From Streptomyces griseoviridis (lineage in GTDB: Bacteria > Actinomycetota > Actinomycetes > Streptomycetales > Streptomycetaceae), in contig NZ_CP029078.1 in assembly GCF_005222485.1 (NCBI RefSeq), forward strand, positions 4,027,501-4,091,500: a DNA stretch of 64,000 nucleotides, read 5' to 3'. Below the pieces are notes generated by a model. That model was not told the origin of the DNA, did not search any database, and worked only from the letters and a program-made list of their open reading frames with translations. Below, piece after piece: positions 26,265 to 34,100 of the stretch (its first letter is position 1; each line of letters begins with the position of its first letter). The position numbers and the translations under genes were made by a program.

Positions 26265-27398
26265 TCATCTCCCTCTGGGCAGCCCGAGCATCCGTTCGGC
26301 GACGATGGTGCGCTGGATCTGCGAGGTGCCCGCGGCGATCGTGTAGGAGAGGGACGAGAGCCGGTCGAGGACCCAGGGGCTGTCGAGGTCGAGGGCGTCG
26401 GGGCCGAGGACGTCGGCTGCGGTGTCGTAGAGGTCCTGACGGGCGTGCGAGTAGCGGAGCTTGAAGACCGAGCCGCCGACGCCGGGGACGCCGCCGGTGG
26501 CCGCCGCCTCGCTGACGTTCCACTGGGTGAGCCGCCACAGCGCCCGGAACTCGGCGTTGAGCCTGCCGAGTCGGCGCCGCACCACGGGGTCGTCCCAGCG
26601 GCCGTTCTCCCGTGCCGTCGCGGCCAGTTGGCGCAGCACCCGGCGGCAGGCGACCACCTCGCCGACGAAGGCGGTGCCGCGTTCGAAGGAGAGCGTCACC
26701 ATCGTCACCCGCCAGCCGTCGTTCTCGGCGCCGACCCGGTTGCCGACCGGGATCGGCACGTCGTCGAGGAACACCTCGGCGAACTCGGTGGAACCCGCGA
26801 GGGTGCGCAGCGGCCGTACGGTGACGCCCGGCGCGTCCATCGGCATCGCGAGCCAGCTGATGCCCCGGTGCCGGGGGGCGTCGGGGTCGGTGCGCACCAA
26901 CAGCTCGCACCAGTCGGCGACTTCGGCGTGCGAGGTCCAGATCTTGGAGCCGCTGACGAGGTAGTGGTCGCCGTCGCGGCGGGCGCGGGTGCGCAGGGCG
27001 GCGAGGTCGGAGCCCGCGCCGGGTTCGCTGAACCCCTGGCACCAGACCTCCTCGCCGCGCAGGATCGGCGGCAGCCACCGCTGTCGCTGCGCCTCGGTGC
27101 CCTCGGCGGCGATGGTGGGTCCTGCGTGCAGCAGCCCGACGAAGTTGGCGCCGACGTAGGGCGCCCCGGCCGCCTCGGTCTCCTCCAGGAAGATCAGCCG
27201 GGTGGTGGGCGAGGCGTCCCAGTGCAGTTCGCCGTAGCCGGCGTCGTACAGGGTGCGCTGCCAGCGGAGGTCGTGGGCGCGGCGGGCGGGCCAGTCGGCG
27301 GGGGCGGGCGGCGGGGGCAGCGTGGGCAGTGTCCTGGCGAGCCAGGCGCGCAGCCGGGCCCTGAACTCGCGCTGCTCGGGCGGGTCGTCCAGGTCCAT
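26265..27398 (-). CDS. acyl-CoA dehydrogenase, large subunit
   Basis: A 377-residue full-length acyl-CoA dehydrogenase. FAD-binding segment WCQGFSEPGAGSDLAAL is near residue 118, and the C-terminal motif is YTIAAGTSQIQRTIVAERMLGLP. As in its paralogue at 20874, the YEGT Glu is replaced, while LSFERGTAF keeps a Glu at the alternative base position. ATG 27398 shares a base with the amidohydrolase stop, and its stop is one base from the small-subunit start. It probably forms the catalytic heteromer with that subunit. Confidence 0.9.
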   Translation of the reverse strand: MDLDDPPEQREFRARLRAWLARTLPTLPPPPAPADWPARRAHDLRWQRTLYDAGYGELHWDASPTTRLIFLEETEAAGAPYVGANFVGLLHAGPTIAAEGTEAQRQRWLPPILRGEEVWCQGFSEPGAGSDLAALRTRARRDGDHYLVSGSKIWTSHAEVADWCELLVRTDPDAPRHRGISWLAMPMDAPGVTVRPLRTLAGSTEFAEVFLDDVPIPVGNRVGAENDGWRVTMVTLSFERGTAFVGEVVACRRVLRQLAATARENGRWDDPVVRRRLGRLNAEFRALWRLTQWNVSEAAATGGVPGVGGSVFKLRYSHARQDLYDTAADVLGPDALDLDSPWVLDRLSSLSYTIAAGTSQIQRTIVAERMLGLPRGR

Positions 27399-28597
27399 CA
27401 GCGGTACCTGGGGTGGTCCAGTCGGAGCAGCCGGATGGCGTTGCCCCGCATCAGCTTGAAGACGGTCTCGTCGTCGAGGCCCTTCACATGGTCGAGGGCG
27501 ACCTCCTTGGTGTGCGGGAAGGTCGAGTCGACGTGCGGGTAGTCGGTCTCGAAGGTGGCGTTGTCGCGCCCGACGGCGTCGAGGGAGGCCACGCCGTGCT
27601 TGTCGCGGAAGAAGCAGCAGAAGATCTGCCGGTAGTAGTACGAGGACGGCGGCTCGGGGACGGTGTCGCGCACCCCGCCCCAGGCGCGGTGCTCCTCCCA
27701 CACGTCGTCGGCGCGTTCGAGGGCGTACGGGATCCAGCCCATCTGGCCTTCGGAGTAGGCCAGTCGGAGGCGGGGGAAGCGCACCAGGACGCCGCTGAAG
27801 AGGAAGTCCATCATCGACGCCATCGCGTTGTTGAAGGAGAGCGCGGCCTGCACGGCGGGCGGTGCGTCGGGGGAGGCGGCGGGCATCTGGGAGCTGCTGC
27901 CGATGTGCATGTTGACCGAGGTGCCGGTCTCCTGGCAGGCGGCGAAGAACGGGTCCCAGTAGCCGCTGTGGATGGACGGCAGGCCGAGGTGGGTGGGGAT
28001 CTCGGAGAACGTCACGGCCCGTACCCCGCGAGCGGCGTTGCGGTGGATCTCGGCGACGGCCAGGCCGATGTCCCAGAGCGGGATCAGGCAGAGCGGGATG
28101 AGGCGGCCGTCGCTGTCCCCGCACCACTCCTCGACCATCCAGTCGTTGTAGGCGCGCACGCAGGCGAGCGCGACCTCCTTGTCGTGGGCCTCGGCGAAGG
28201 TCTGTCCGCAGAAGCGCGGGAAGGTGGGGAAGCACAGGGAGCCCTCGACGTGGTTGAGGTCCATGTCCCTGAGCCGTTCCTTCGGGTCCCAGCAGCCGCG
28301 CCGCATCTCGGCCCGGGTGATGCCCTCCAGGGTCATGTCGTCCCGGTCGAAGCCGACGGCGGCGATGTTGCGCTTGTACGGGAACTGGAGGTCCTCGTAG
28401 ATCCACCAGTCGGTGGGCGGGCCCTCGGGGTCCATGGTGATCCGGTACTTGCCCGCGACGTAGGCGAGTTCGCCGATGCCCGCGGTGAGCGGGCGGGGGC
28501 CGCGGTCGCGGTACTTGGCCGGGAGCCAGGTCTCGAAGAGGTGCGGGGGTTCGATCACGTGGTCGTCGACGCTGATGATGCGGGGCAGTTCGGTCAT
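27398..28597 (-). CDS. amidohydrolase family protein (ACMSD superfamily)
   Basis: A 399-residue TIM-barrel protein of the amidohydrolase_2 / aminocarboxymuconate-semialdehyde decarboxylase superfamily. The N-terminal ISVDDHVIEPPHLFETWLP is typical of the actinobacterial group found with acyl-CoA dehydrogenases, and a late DYPHVDSTFPHT motif supplies the Asp. It may hydrolyse or decarboxylate a CoA-linked or ring-cleavage intermediate. ATG 28597 has AGGGAG 8 bases upstream; GTG 28606 is an alternative. It heads the operon with the dehydrogenase pair, 30 bp downstream of operator site E. Confidence 0.85.
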   Translation of the reverse strand: MTELPRIISVDDHVIEPPHLFETWLPAKYRDRGPRPLTAGIGELAYVAGKYRITMDPEGPPTDWWIYEDLQFPYKRNIAAVGFDRDDMTLEGITRAEMRRGCWDPKERLRDMDLNHVEGSLCFPTFPRFCGQTFAEAHDKEVALACVRAYNDWMVEEWCGDSDGRLIPLCLIPLWDIGLAVAEIHRNAARGVRAVTFSEIPTHLGLPSIHSGYWDPFFAACQETGTSVNMHIGSSSQMPAASPDAPPAVQAALSFNNAMASMMDFLFSGVLVRFPRLRLAYSEGQMGWIPYALERADDVWEEHRAWGGVRDTVPEPPSSYYYRQIFCCFFRDKHGVASLDAVGRDNATFETDYPHVDSTFPHTKEVALDHVKGLDDETVFKLMRGNAIRLLRLDHPRYR

Positions 28598-28626
28598 GGT
28601 CCCCACTCCCTGTGCTGCGGGCCCAT

Positions 28627-28645
28627 ATCTGATGGACCGTCAGAT
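28627..28645. promoter_or_regulatory. operator palindrome, site E
   Basis: ATCTGATGGACCGTCAGAT, upstream of the minus-strand amidohydrolase operon. One arm base differs from the consensus. Confidence 0.75.
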
Positions 28646-28715
28646 GTACCGTCGCCAGCAGGCTAGTGCCCCACCCCTGGACCGACAAGGCGCCCGGCTC
28701 TACGCTCTGCGCACG

Positions 28716-28734
28716 ATCTGACGGAACGTCAGCC
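28716..28734. promoter_or_regulatory. operator palindrome, site F
   Basis: ATCTGACGGAACGTCAGCC, 16 bp upstream of the acyl-CoA ligase start. It is 89 bp from site E, so the divergent pair of operons has one operator each. Confidence 0.75.
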
Positions 28735-28750
28735 ACAGGGGGCAGCCGCC

Positions 28751-30265
28751 GTGAACGAAACCGCCCGCGCGCTCAGCACCGCCCGCACCCTGTGGGAGCT
28801 GCTCGCCCGCCGCGCCGACCTCACCCCCGACCGCCCGGTCCTGCTCCAGGACGAGCGCGTCCTCACCTTCGGCGCCCTGCGCGAGCGCGCCGAGCGGGTC
28901 GCGGCGGGCCTGTACGACATGGGGGTGCGCCCCGGCACGGTGGTCGCCTGGCAGCTTCCCACCCGCGTCGAGACGGCCTTGCTCTCCTTCGCGCTGGCCC
29001 GCCTCGGCGCCGTCCAGACACCGGTCATCCCGTTCTACCGGGACCGTGAAGTGGGTTTCGCACTGCGGGAGTCGAAGGCCGAGTACTTCGCGGTCCCGGG
29101 CACCTGGCGCGGCTTCGACCATCTGGCGATGGCCCGACGCCTCGGCGCGAAAGGCGTGTTCGAGGCGTACCACGGACGGGACCTGCCGGACGGGGACCCC
29201 GCGCTGCTGCCGCCCCCGCCCGCCTCGGGCACCGCGGTCCGCTGGATCTACTGGACCTCGGGGACGACGTCCGAGCCCAAGGGCGTGCTGCACACCGACC
29301 GTTCACTGATCGCGGCCGGCTCCTGCCTGGCCCACGCGCTCGGCCTGAGCGCGTCCGACGTCGGCTCGATGGCGTTCCCCTACGCCCACATCGCGGGCCC
29401 CGACTACACGGTGATGCTGCTGCTGTACGGCTTCCCCGCGGTGATGTTCGAGCACTTCGCGCTGCCGGACACGCTCGCGGGCTACCGGCGGCACGGGGTG
29501 ACGGTGGCGGGCGGCTCGACGGCGTTCTACACGATGTTCCTCGCCGAGCAGCGCGCCAGGCCCGACCGGCGGCTGATCCCGACGCTGCGGCTGCTCGCGG
29601 GCGGCGGCGCCCCCAAGCCGCCCGAGGTCTACCACGCCGTGGTCCGCGAGATGGGCGTCCAGCTCACCCACGGGTACGGCATGACCGAGGTTCCGATGAT
29701 CACCATGGGCTCCCCCGACGACACCGCCGAGAACCTCGCCACCACCGAGGGGCGGCCACCGGAGGGCATGGCGATCCGGATCGTGGACGGCGAGGTCAGG
29801 CTGCGCGGCGAGGCGGTGTGCCAGGGCTATCTGGACCCGGCGCAGACCGCCGCCGCCTTCGACGCGGACGGCTTCCTGCGCACCGGCGACCTGGGCCGGC
29901 TCACCCCGTCGGGCCATCTGGTGCTCACCGGCCGGATCAAGGACGTCATCATCCGCAAGGGCGAGAACATCTCCGCGAAGGAGATCGAGGACCTGCTCGC
30001 CGCGCACCCGGCGGTCGGCGACGTCGCGGTGATCGGGCTGCCGGACGCGGAGCGCGGCGAGTTGGTCTGCGCGGTGGTCGAACAGCCGCCGGGGGCCGAG
30101 GTGTTGACGCTGGAGCAGGTGGTGGCCCAGCTGCGGGCGGCGGGCCTGGCCCCGCACAAGCTGCCCGAGCGCCTGGAGGTGGTGGCCGCGCTGCCGCGCG
30201 GCGACACCCTGCGCAAGGTGCTCAAGCACCGGCTGCGGGAGCGCTATTCGGGCACGGTGAAGTAG
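28751..30265 (+). CDS. AMP-forming acyl-CoA ligase (cyclohexanecarboxylate-CoA ligase-like)
   Basis: A 504-residue ANL-superfamily ligase that activates a carboxylic acid as acyl-AMP and then acyl-CoA. Motifs: P-loop YWTSGTTSEPKG (about residue 173), A5 HGYGMTE, A7 FLRTGDLG, and the C-terminal catalytic Lys region RGDTLRKVLKH. It resembles cyclic- or medium-chain-acid ligases. GTG 28751 follows AGGGGGC. It is divergent from the amidohydrolase operon. Its 3' end overlaps the EF-hand gene by 22 bases. It likely performs the entry step of the pathway. Confidence 0.9.
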   Translation: MNETARALSTARTLWELLARRADLTPDRPVLLQDERVLTFGALRERAERVAAGLYDMGVRPGTVVAWQLPTRVETALLSFALARLGAVQTPVIPFYRDREVGFALRESKAEYFAVPGTWRGFDHLAMARRLGAKGVFEAYHGRDLPDGDPALLPPPPASGTAVRWIYWTSGTTSEPKGVLHTDRSLIAAGSCLAHALGLSASDVGSMAFPYAHIAGPDYTVMLLLYGFPAVMFEHFALPDTLAGYRRHGVTVAGGSTAFYTMFLAEQRARPDRRLIPTLRLLAGGGAPKPPEVYHAVVREMGVQLTHGYGMTEVPMITMGSPDDTAENLATTEGRPPEGMAIRIVDGEVRLRGEAVCQGYLDPAQTAAAFDADGFLRTGDLGRLTPSGHLVLTGRIKDVIIRKGENISAKEIEDLLAAHPAVGDVAVIGLPDAERGELVCAVVEQPPGAEVLTLEQVVAQLRAAGLAPHKLPERLEVVAALPRGDTLRKVLKHRLRERYSGTVK

Positions 30266-30756
30266 CGCGCGAACGCGGAGATGACCTCGGGTTCGCCGAC
30301 CCGGCCGTCGCCGTCGGTGTCGAGGGCGGTGGCCGCGGTGCGGGCGACCTCCTCGGGGACGTGGAAGACCCGCAGCACCCGGGCGGTGTCCGCGACCGTG
30401 GGGTGGGCGCCGGGGTCGGGGGCCGCGACGGCGAGCGCCGCGTGCAGGAAGGGGCGGGCGATCTCCGCGAACCGGTCGGGGTTGTCGCGCAGCCGCTTCA
30501 CCGCGCCGGTGACGAACTCCTCGCGGGTGATGCGCTGGTCGCCGTCCCGGTCGGCGATGCCCGCCATGCCCTGCCAGAAGGCCTCGGCGCCCGCGTACAG
30601 CGCCTGGCCCCGGTCGGAGCGCGCGGTCACGCCGAACTCGGCGAGCAGCGCCTTGGCCGCGCCGCTGAAGTCCTCGCGGTCGATGGAACCGTTGCCGTCC
30701 TGGTCGAAGGTGGCGAACCGGGCGGCGATCCTGCGCTCGTACTCGCTGCTGACCAT
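30244..30756 (-). CDS. EF-hand calcium-binding protein
   Basis: A 170-residue calerythrin-like protein with clear EF-hand loops DQDGNGSIDREDF (about residue 18), DRDGDQRITREEF (about 69) and DTDGDGRVGEPEV (about 145); a fourth, degenerate loop lies near residue 108. It should bind Ca2+ as a buffer or sensor in the cytoplasm. ATG 30756 is used. It converges on the acyl-CoA ligase gene with a short overlap of coding ends. Confidence 0.88.
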   Translation of the reverse strand: MVSSEYERRIAARFATFDQDGNGSIDREDFSGAAKALLAEFGVTARSDRGQALYAGAEAFWQGMAGIADRDGDQRITREEFVTGAVKRLRDNPDRFAEIARPFLHAALAVAAPDPGAHPTVADTARVLRVFHVPEEVARTAATALDTDGDGRVGEPEVISAFARYFTVPE

Positions 30757-30876
30757 GTCTCTCGGACCGCCTCACATCACGTCGGGTGGGTCTGCGTGGA
30801 GCGTACGACGTACCGACCGCGACGGCAGCGGGAAAGCGTCGCTTGTACCAGGACTGGGGAAATTCCTGGACAACGC

Positions 30877-30955
30877 CGCCGACACCGCCGACTCTGCCGA
30901 CACGGCCGACTCTGCCGACGCGGCCGACACCGCCGACACCGCCGACGCCACGGCC
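30877..30955. repeat. noncoding 9-bp tandem repeat
   Basis: About eight to nine units near GCCGACACC lie between the EF-hand gene and the STAS gene. No supported CDS covers the array. Confidence 0.75.
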
Positions 30956-31001
30956 CGGCGGACGGAGCCGCCCCGCGCCCCGGCCGGTACGGGGGCCGTG
31001 A

Positions 31002-31376
31002 TCAGGCCGACAGCGGATCGGCCTCCTCGGTGACCGCCGCGTCCAGGTCGGGGTACACGTCGAAGAGGCGGCGCACGCCCAGCGCGCCGAGCACCCGGTT
31101 GACGTGCGAGCCGTCGTCGGCGCCCCTGGCGGGCAGGATCAGCCGCAGCCGGCCCTGGCAGGAGCGGATCAGCCGGCGGGAGGCGATCAGCACGCCGACC
31201 CCGCTGGAGTCGCAGAAGAACACCTCGGAGAGGTCGAGGACGAGGCCGTGCCGTCCGTCGGCCACCGCGTCGTGGACCCGCTGGCGCAGGGCCGGTGACG
31301 TCACCAGGTCAAGTTCGCCCGACACCTGGAGCACGGTCCATCCGCCCTGCTCGTCGCCGGTCACTTTGAACGCCAC
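31002..31376 (-). CDS. STAS-domain anti-sigma factor antagonist
   Basis: A 124-residue SpoIIAA/RsbV-like protein. The phosphorylation site is the Ser pair in FFCDSSGVGVL (about residues 54-64), inside an otherwise complete STAS fold starting VLQVSGELDLVTSPALR. When unphosphorylated it would bind an HATPase kinase and free a sigma factor. The start is GTG 31376 with GAAGGG upstream. It is divergent from the ECF sigma gene across a 413-base gap. The partner kinase is not adjacent. Confidence 0.88.
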   Translation of the reverse strand: MAFKVTGDEQGGWTVLQVSGELDLVTSPALRQRVHDAVADGRHGLVLDLSEVFFCDSSGVGVLIASRRLIRSCQGRLRLILPARGADDGSHVNRVLGALGVRRLFDVYPDLDAAVTEEADPLSA

Positions 31377-31789
31377 TAGATGCCCTTCACTCGCCGGGCC
31401 CCCACGATCCGGAAGCCTCTCCTACGCTTCCTCGCAGCGCGGCTGCCCAGCGGCCGTTCCCTGAAACACGGCCCAGAAAACGAGGACCGATCCGAAGAGG
31501 CTTGTTTTCGTCGCCTTCGATCCTGTTCGATCGAGATCTGGACACGTTCGGCCAGGAAATGGGCAGACACACCTACACAACTGATCAGACGAGCGCTCCG
31601 CTCCCGCACAAGGTAGTGAGTAAGGCCACATATCACCTGCGGCGCCCCAGGGGGCGCGCATTGCCACAAAGGGGCGTGCGCCGTCAGGAGCGCGGACTAC
31701 ATTCGGGAAGACGGTAGCGGCGGACCCGGTCCTGGCAGGCAGGAGCGGCTACGAGCGGCCACCGCGACGACGAGGGGTGAGGTGTCCAC
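31377..31789. other. divergent intergenic region, STAS / sigma factor
   Basis: No gene is seen in these 413 bases. The stretch 31480-31640 is unusually A+T rich for this genome, as expected of promoters. A perfect hairpin (GCGCCCC / GGGGCGC) lies at 31642-31657, about 130 bases upstream of the sigma gene. No clear -35/-10 pair could be assigned. Confidence 0.5.
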
Positions 31790-32362
31790 ATGGTCAAGAA
31801 GGAAGCGTCGCCCCGCTGGGACCGCAGGATGCAGCAGCGGCTCGCGCGCGGAGAGGCCGCGGCCCTCGGCGAACTGTACGACCGCTACGCGTCCCTGGCG
31901 CACGGCCTCGCACACCGCGTCCTCGACGACGAGCGGGCCGCCGACGCCATCACCCGTGACGTCTTCGCCCACGTCTGGGAACACCCCGAGAGCTACGACC
32001 CCAGGCAGGGCTCGCTGCGCACCTGGCTCGCCGTCCTCGCCCAGCGCTTCGCGGTGCGGCGGCTGCGCGCCCAGGAGACGGCCGCCTTCTCCCGGGCCGA
32101 CGGCGACCGCGCCGAGGACCTGGAGCAGCGGCTGCGCAGCGCCTCGGTCGCGGCCCGCGCCGACTACATCGTGACGGCCATGCCCACCCCGCTGCGCGAC
32201 GCCCTCGACCTGGCGTACTTCCAGCGCCGCGACTACCGGCAGACCGCCGCCGACCTCGGCGTCACCGAGGACGAGGCCCGCCGCAGGCTCCGCCTGGGCC
32301 TCCAGCTCCTCTCCACCGCCCACGACATAGCCGCCCCGCCGGAATTCGGCGGCGCGGCATGA
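31790..32362 (+). CDS. ECF-like RNA polymerase sigma factor
   Basis: A 190-residue sigma-70 family protein with region 2 (ALGELYDRYASLAHGLAHR to RTWLAVLAQRFAVRRLR) and region 4 (PTPLRDALDLAYFQRRDYRQ, then TAADLGVTEDEARRRL). The linker is short, as in extracytoplasmic-function sigmas. ATG 31790 lies in ACATGGTC after GAGGTG. The next gene codes for a zf-HC2 protein, the usual anti-sigma partner; an ATG overlapping the sigma stop (ATGA, 32359) shows the original coupling. Confidence 0.87.
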   Translation: MVKKEASPRWDRRMQQRLARGEAAALGELYDRYASLAHGLAHRVLDDERAADAITRDVFAHVWEHPESYDPRQGSLRTWLAVLAQRFAVRRLRAQETAAFSRADGDRAEDLEQRLRSASVAARADYIVTAMPTPLRDALDLAYFQRRDYRQTAADLGVTEDEARRRLRLGLQLLSTAHDIAAPPEFGGAA

Positions 32363-32734
32363 CGCCCCCGAGCGGCGCGAACCGCTTCGAGGCGGACGAC
32401 GGGGGCGACGAACGGGGAGGCGAGGAGAACGGCCACGACAACCGGGGGCCGCACCCCAGGGTAGGGCGGCACGGGAGACGACCGCGGCGCCCGCGACCCC
32501 CGCGACCCCCGCGACGGGGCACCGGGCCGCACGCCGGGAGCCGACGGCGGTCCCCGCGGCGGCCTCGGCGGCCGACCGGTCGGCCCCGCGGGCCGGGGCG
32601 GTCCCGGCGGCGCCGCCGACCGGGGCGGATCGAGCGGATCGAGCGCATCTGGTGGATCTGGTGGATCTGGTGACCCCGGTGACCCGGCCGGGTCAGGGGC
32701 CGCCCCGGGGGACCGTCAGGCGCCGTGGATCCCG

Positions 32735-33937
32735 TTGCCCCGCGCCTCCGTCGAGGACAGCGGGCGGCCCCTGCCGTCGCCCGCCGAGCTGGGGGAGCCC
32801 GCTCCCCCTCCGCCACCGCGCGGGTGGGAGCACTCTGTGTTGACCTCGTTGCTCGGGGCGTGGGCGCTCGCCGCCTGCTCCGCGGAGGAGACCGCGGCCG
32901 TCGAGGACCATCTGGGTGACTGCGGGTCCTGCGCCGACGAGGCGCGGCGGCTGCGCGAGGCGGTCGGGCTGCTGCACCGTCCGGAGAGCCTCGACCTGGA
33001 CCCGGCGCTGCGCACCCGCGTCCTCGACAGCTGCCTTGACCGCCGCCCGCCCCGCATCCCGGTGCCCGAGTGGGCGGCGCCGTACGACGCCGAGGCCGCC
33101 CGCCTCGACGCCCTCCTCCAGGACATCCGCGACAGCGACTGGCACACGCCCGTGAGGCTGCGCTGGTTCGAGGACGACGACGCGGCGAGCCGGCGCACCA
33201 CCGTCGCCGGGGTCATCGCGCACCTGCTGTCCGTCGACGGCCTGGTCGCGGTCGCCCTCGGCCTCGACGACCCGCTGGGCGCGCGGTCGGGCCGCGCCGC
33301 GTCACCCGCGGCGCGCACCGAGGCGTACTGGGGCATCTCGCACCTGCCGCCGACCCGGACGGTCCGGGGGCCGTGGCGGGTGCAGAGCCACGACCTGGTG
33401 CGCACGGTGTCCTTCGCCGGGTCGGACTCGGGGACGGCCAGGCTGCCCGTCTCCTACGGCGACTTCGAACTGCCGTTGCAGGACGCGATGGTGGACCGGG
33501 CGTTCGAGTGCTGGGTGCACGCGGAGGACATCGCGGCGGCGGTCGACTACCCGTACGCCCCGCCGTCGCCGCGCGATCTGCACCGCATGATCGACCTGGC
33601 GGCGCGGATGCTGCCCACCGTGCTCGCGGTGCGGCGGCAGGCGGGGCTGGCGGCGCCGACGCACGGGCGGCATCTCGTACCGGCCGGTGAGCCGGGGCGG
33701 ACGCTCCGGCTGGAGATCGAGGGCGCGGGCGGCGGGACGTGGCTGATCCCGCTCGACTCGCCCGCGGCGACCGGGTCGGCGGAGCACGAGGTGGCCCATA
33801 TCGCCCTGGAGGGCGTGGAGTTCTGCCGACTGGCCGCGGGTCACGTACCGCCGCGCGAGGCCCCTGCGGGGCGGCTGGGCGACGCGGAGGCGATCAGGGA
33901 CGTCCTGTACGCGACGGCGTCCATGAGCAGGATGTGA
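32735..33937 (+). CDS. zf-HC2 anti-sigma-like protein with mycothiol-isomerase (MDMPI) domain
   Basis: A 400-residue protein from this start. A zinc-binding anti-sigma motif (VEDHLGDCGSCADE) follows SLLGAWALAACSAEE. The rest is a DinB/MDMPI-type fold with VAGVIAHLLSVDGL and FECWVHAEDIAAA, and a C-terminal sterol-carrier-like part. The start is uncertain: TTG 32735 has no ribosome site, GTG 32836 has GGGAG 7 bases before it, and the same frame stays open back to 32465 as Gly/Asp/Arg-rich sequence. A coupled ATG 32359 is in another frame, so a frameshift is suspected. It probably restrains the upstream sigma factor. Confidence 0.82.
   Translation: MPRASVEDSGRPLPSPAELGEPAPPPPPRGWEHSVLTSLLGAWALAACSAEETAAVEDHLGDCGSCADEARRLREAVGLLHRPESLDLDPALRTRVLDSCLDRRPPRIPVPEWAAPYDAEAARLDALLQDIRDSDWHTPVRLRWFEDDDAASRRTTVAGVIAHLLSVDGLVAVALGLDDPLGARSGRAASPAARTEAYWGISHLPPTRTVRGPWRVQSHDLVRTVSFAGSDSGTARLPVSYGDFELPLQDAMVDRAFECWVHAEDIAAAVDYPYAPPSPRDLHRMIDLAARMLPTVLAVRRQAGLAAPTHGRHLVPAGEPGRTLRLEIEGAGGGTWLIPLDSPAATGSAEHEVAHIALEGVEFCRLAAGHVPPREAPAGRLGDAEAIRDVLYATASMSRM
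33838..33868. repeat. 31-bp direct repeat, copy 1
   Basis: Inside the MDMPI gene C-terminus; 29 of 31 bases match the copy at 34070-34100. Confidence 0.7.
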
Positions 33938-34069
33938 GGAGCGGGGGCCGATCGGGCGGCTCCCCGCGCCCAGGGTCGGTCACCGCGTTGCCCGTGATCA
34001 GCCGGCGGGACGGGTGGGCGCCGGTGGGCGCACCCACCCAGGGGCGCGGGGAACCGCGCGCCGAGCCAC

Positions 34070-34100
34070 GGGTCACGTACCGCCGCCCGAGGCCCCTACG
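34070..34100. repeat. 31-bp direct repeat, copy 2
   Basis: Spans the end of purU, including its stop codon (34096-34098, minus strand). It matches 33838-33868 with two differences. Confidence 0.7.
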
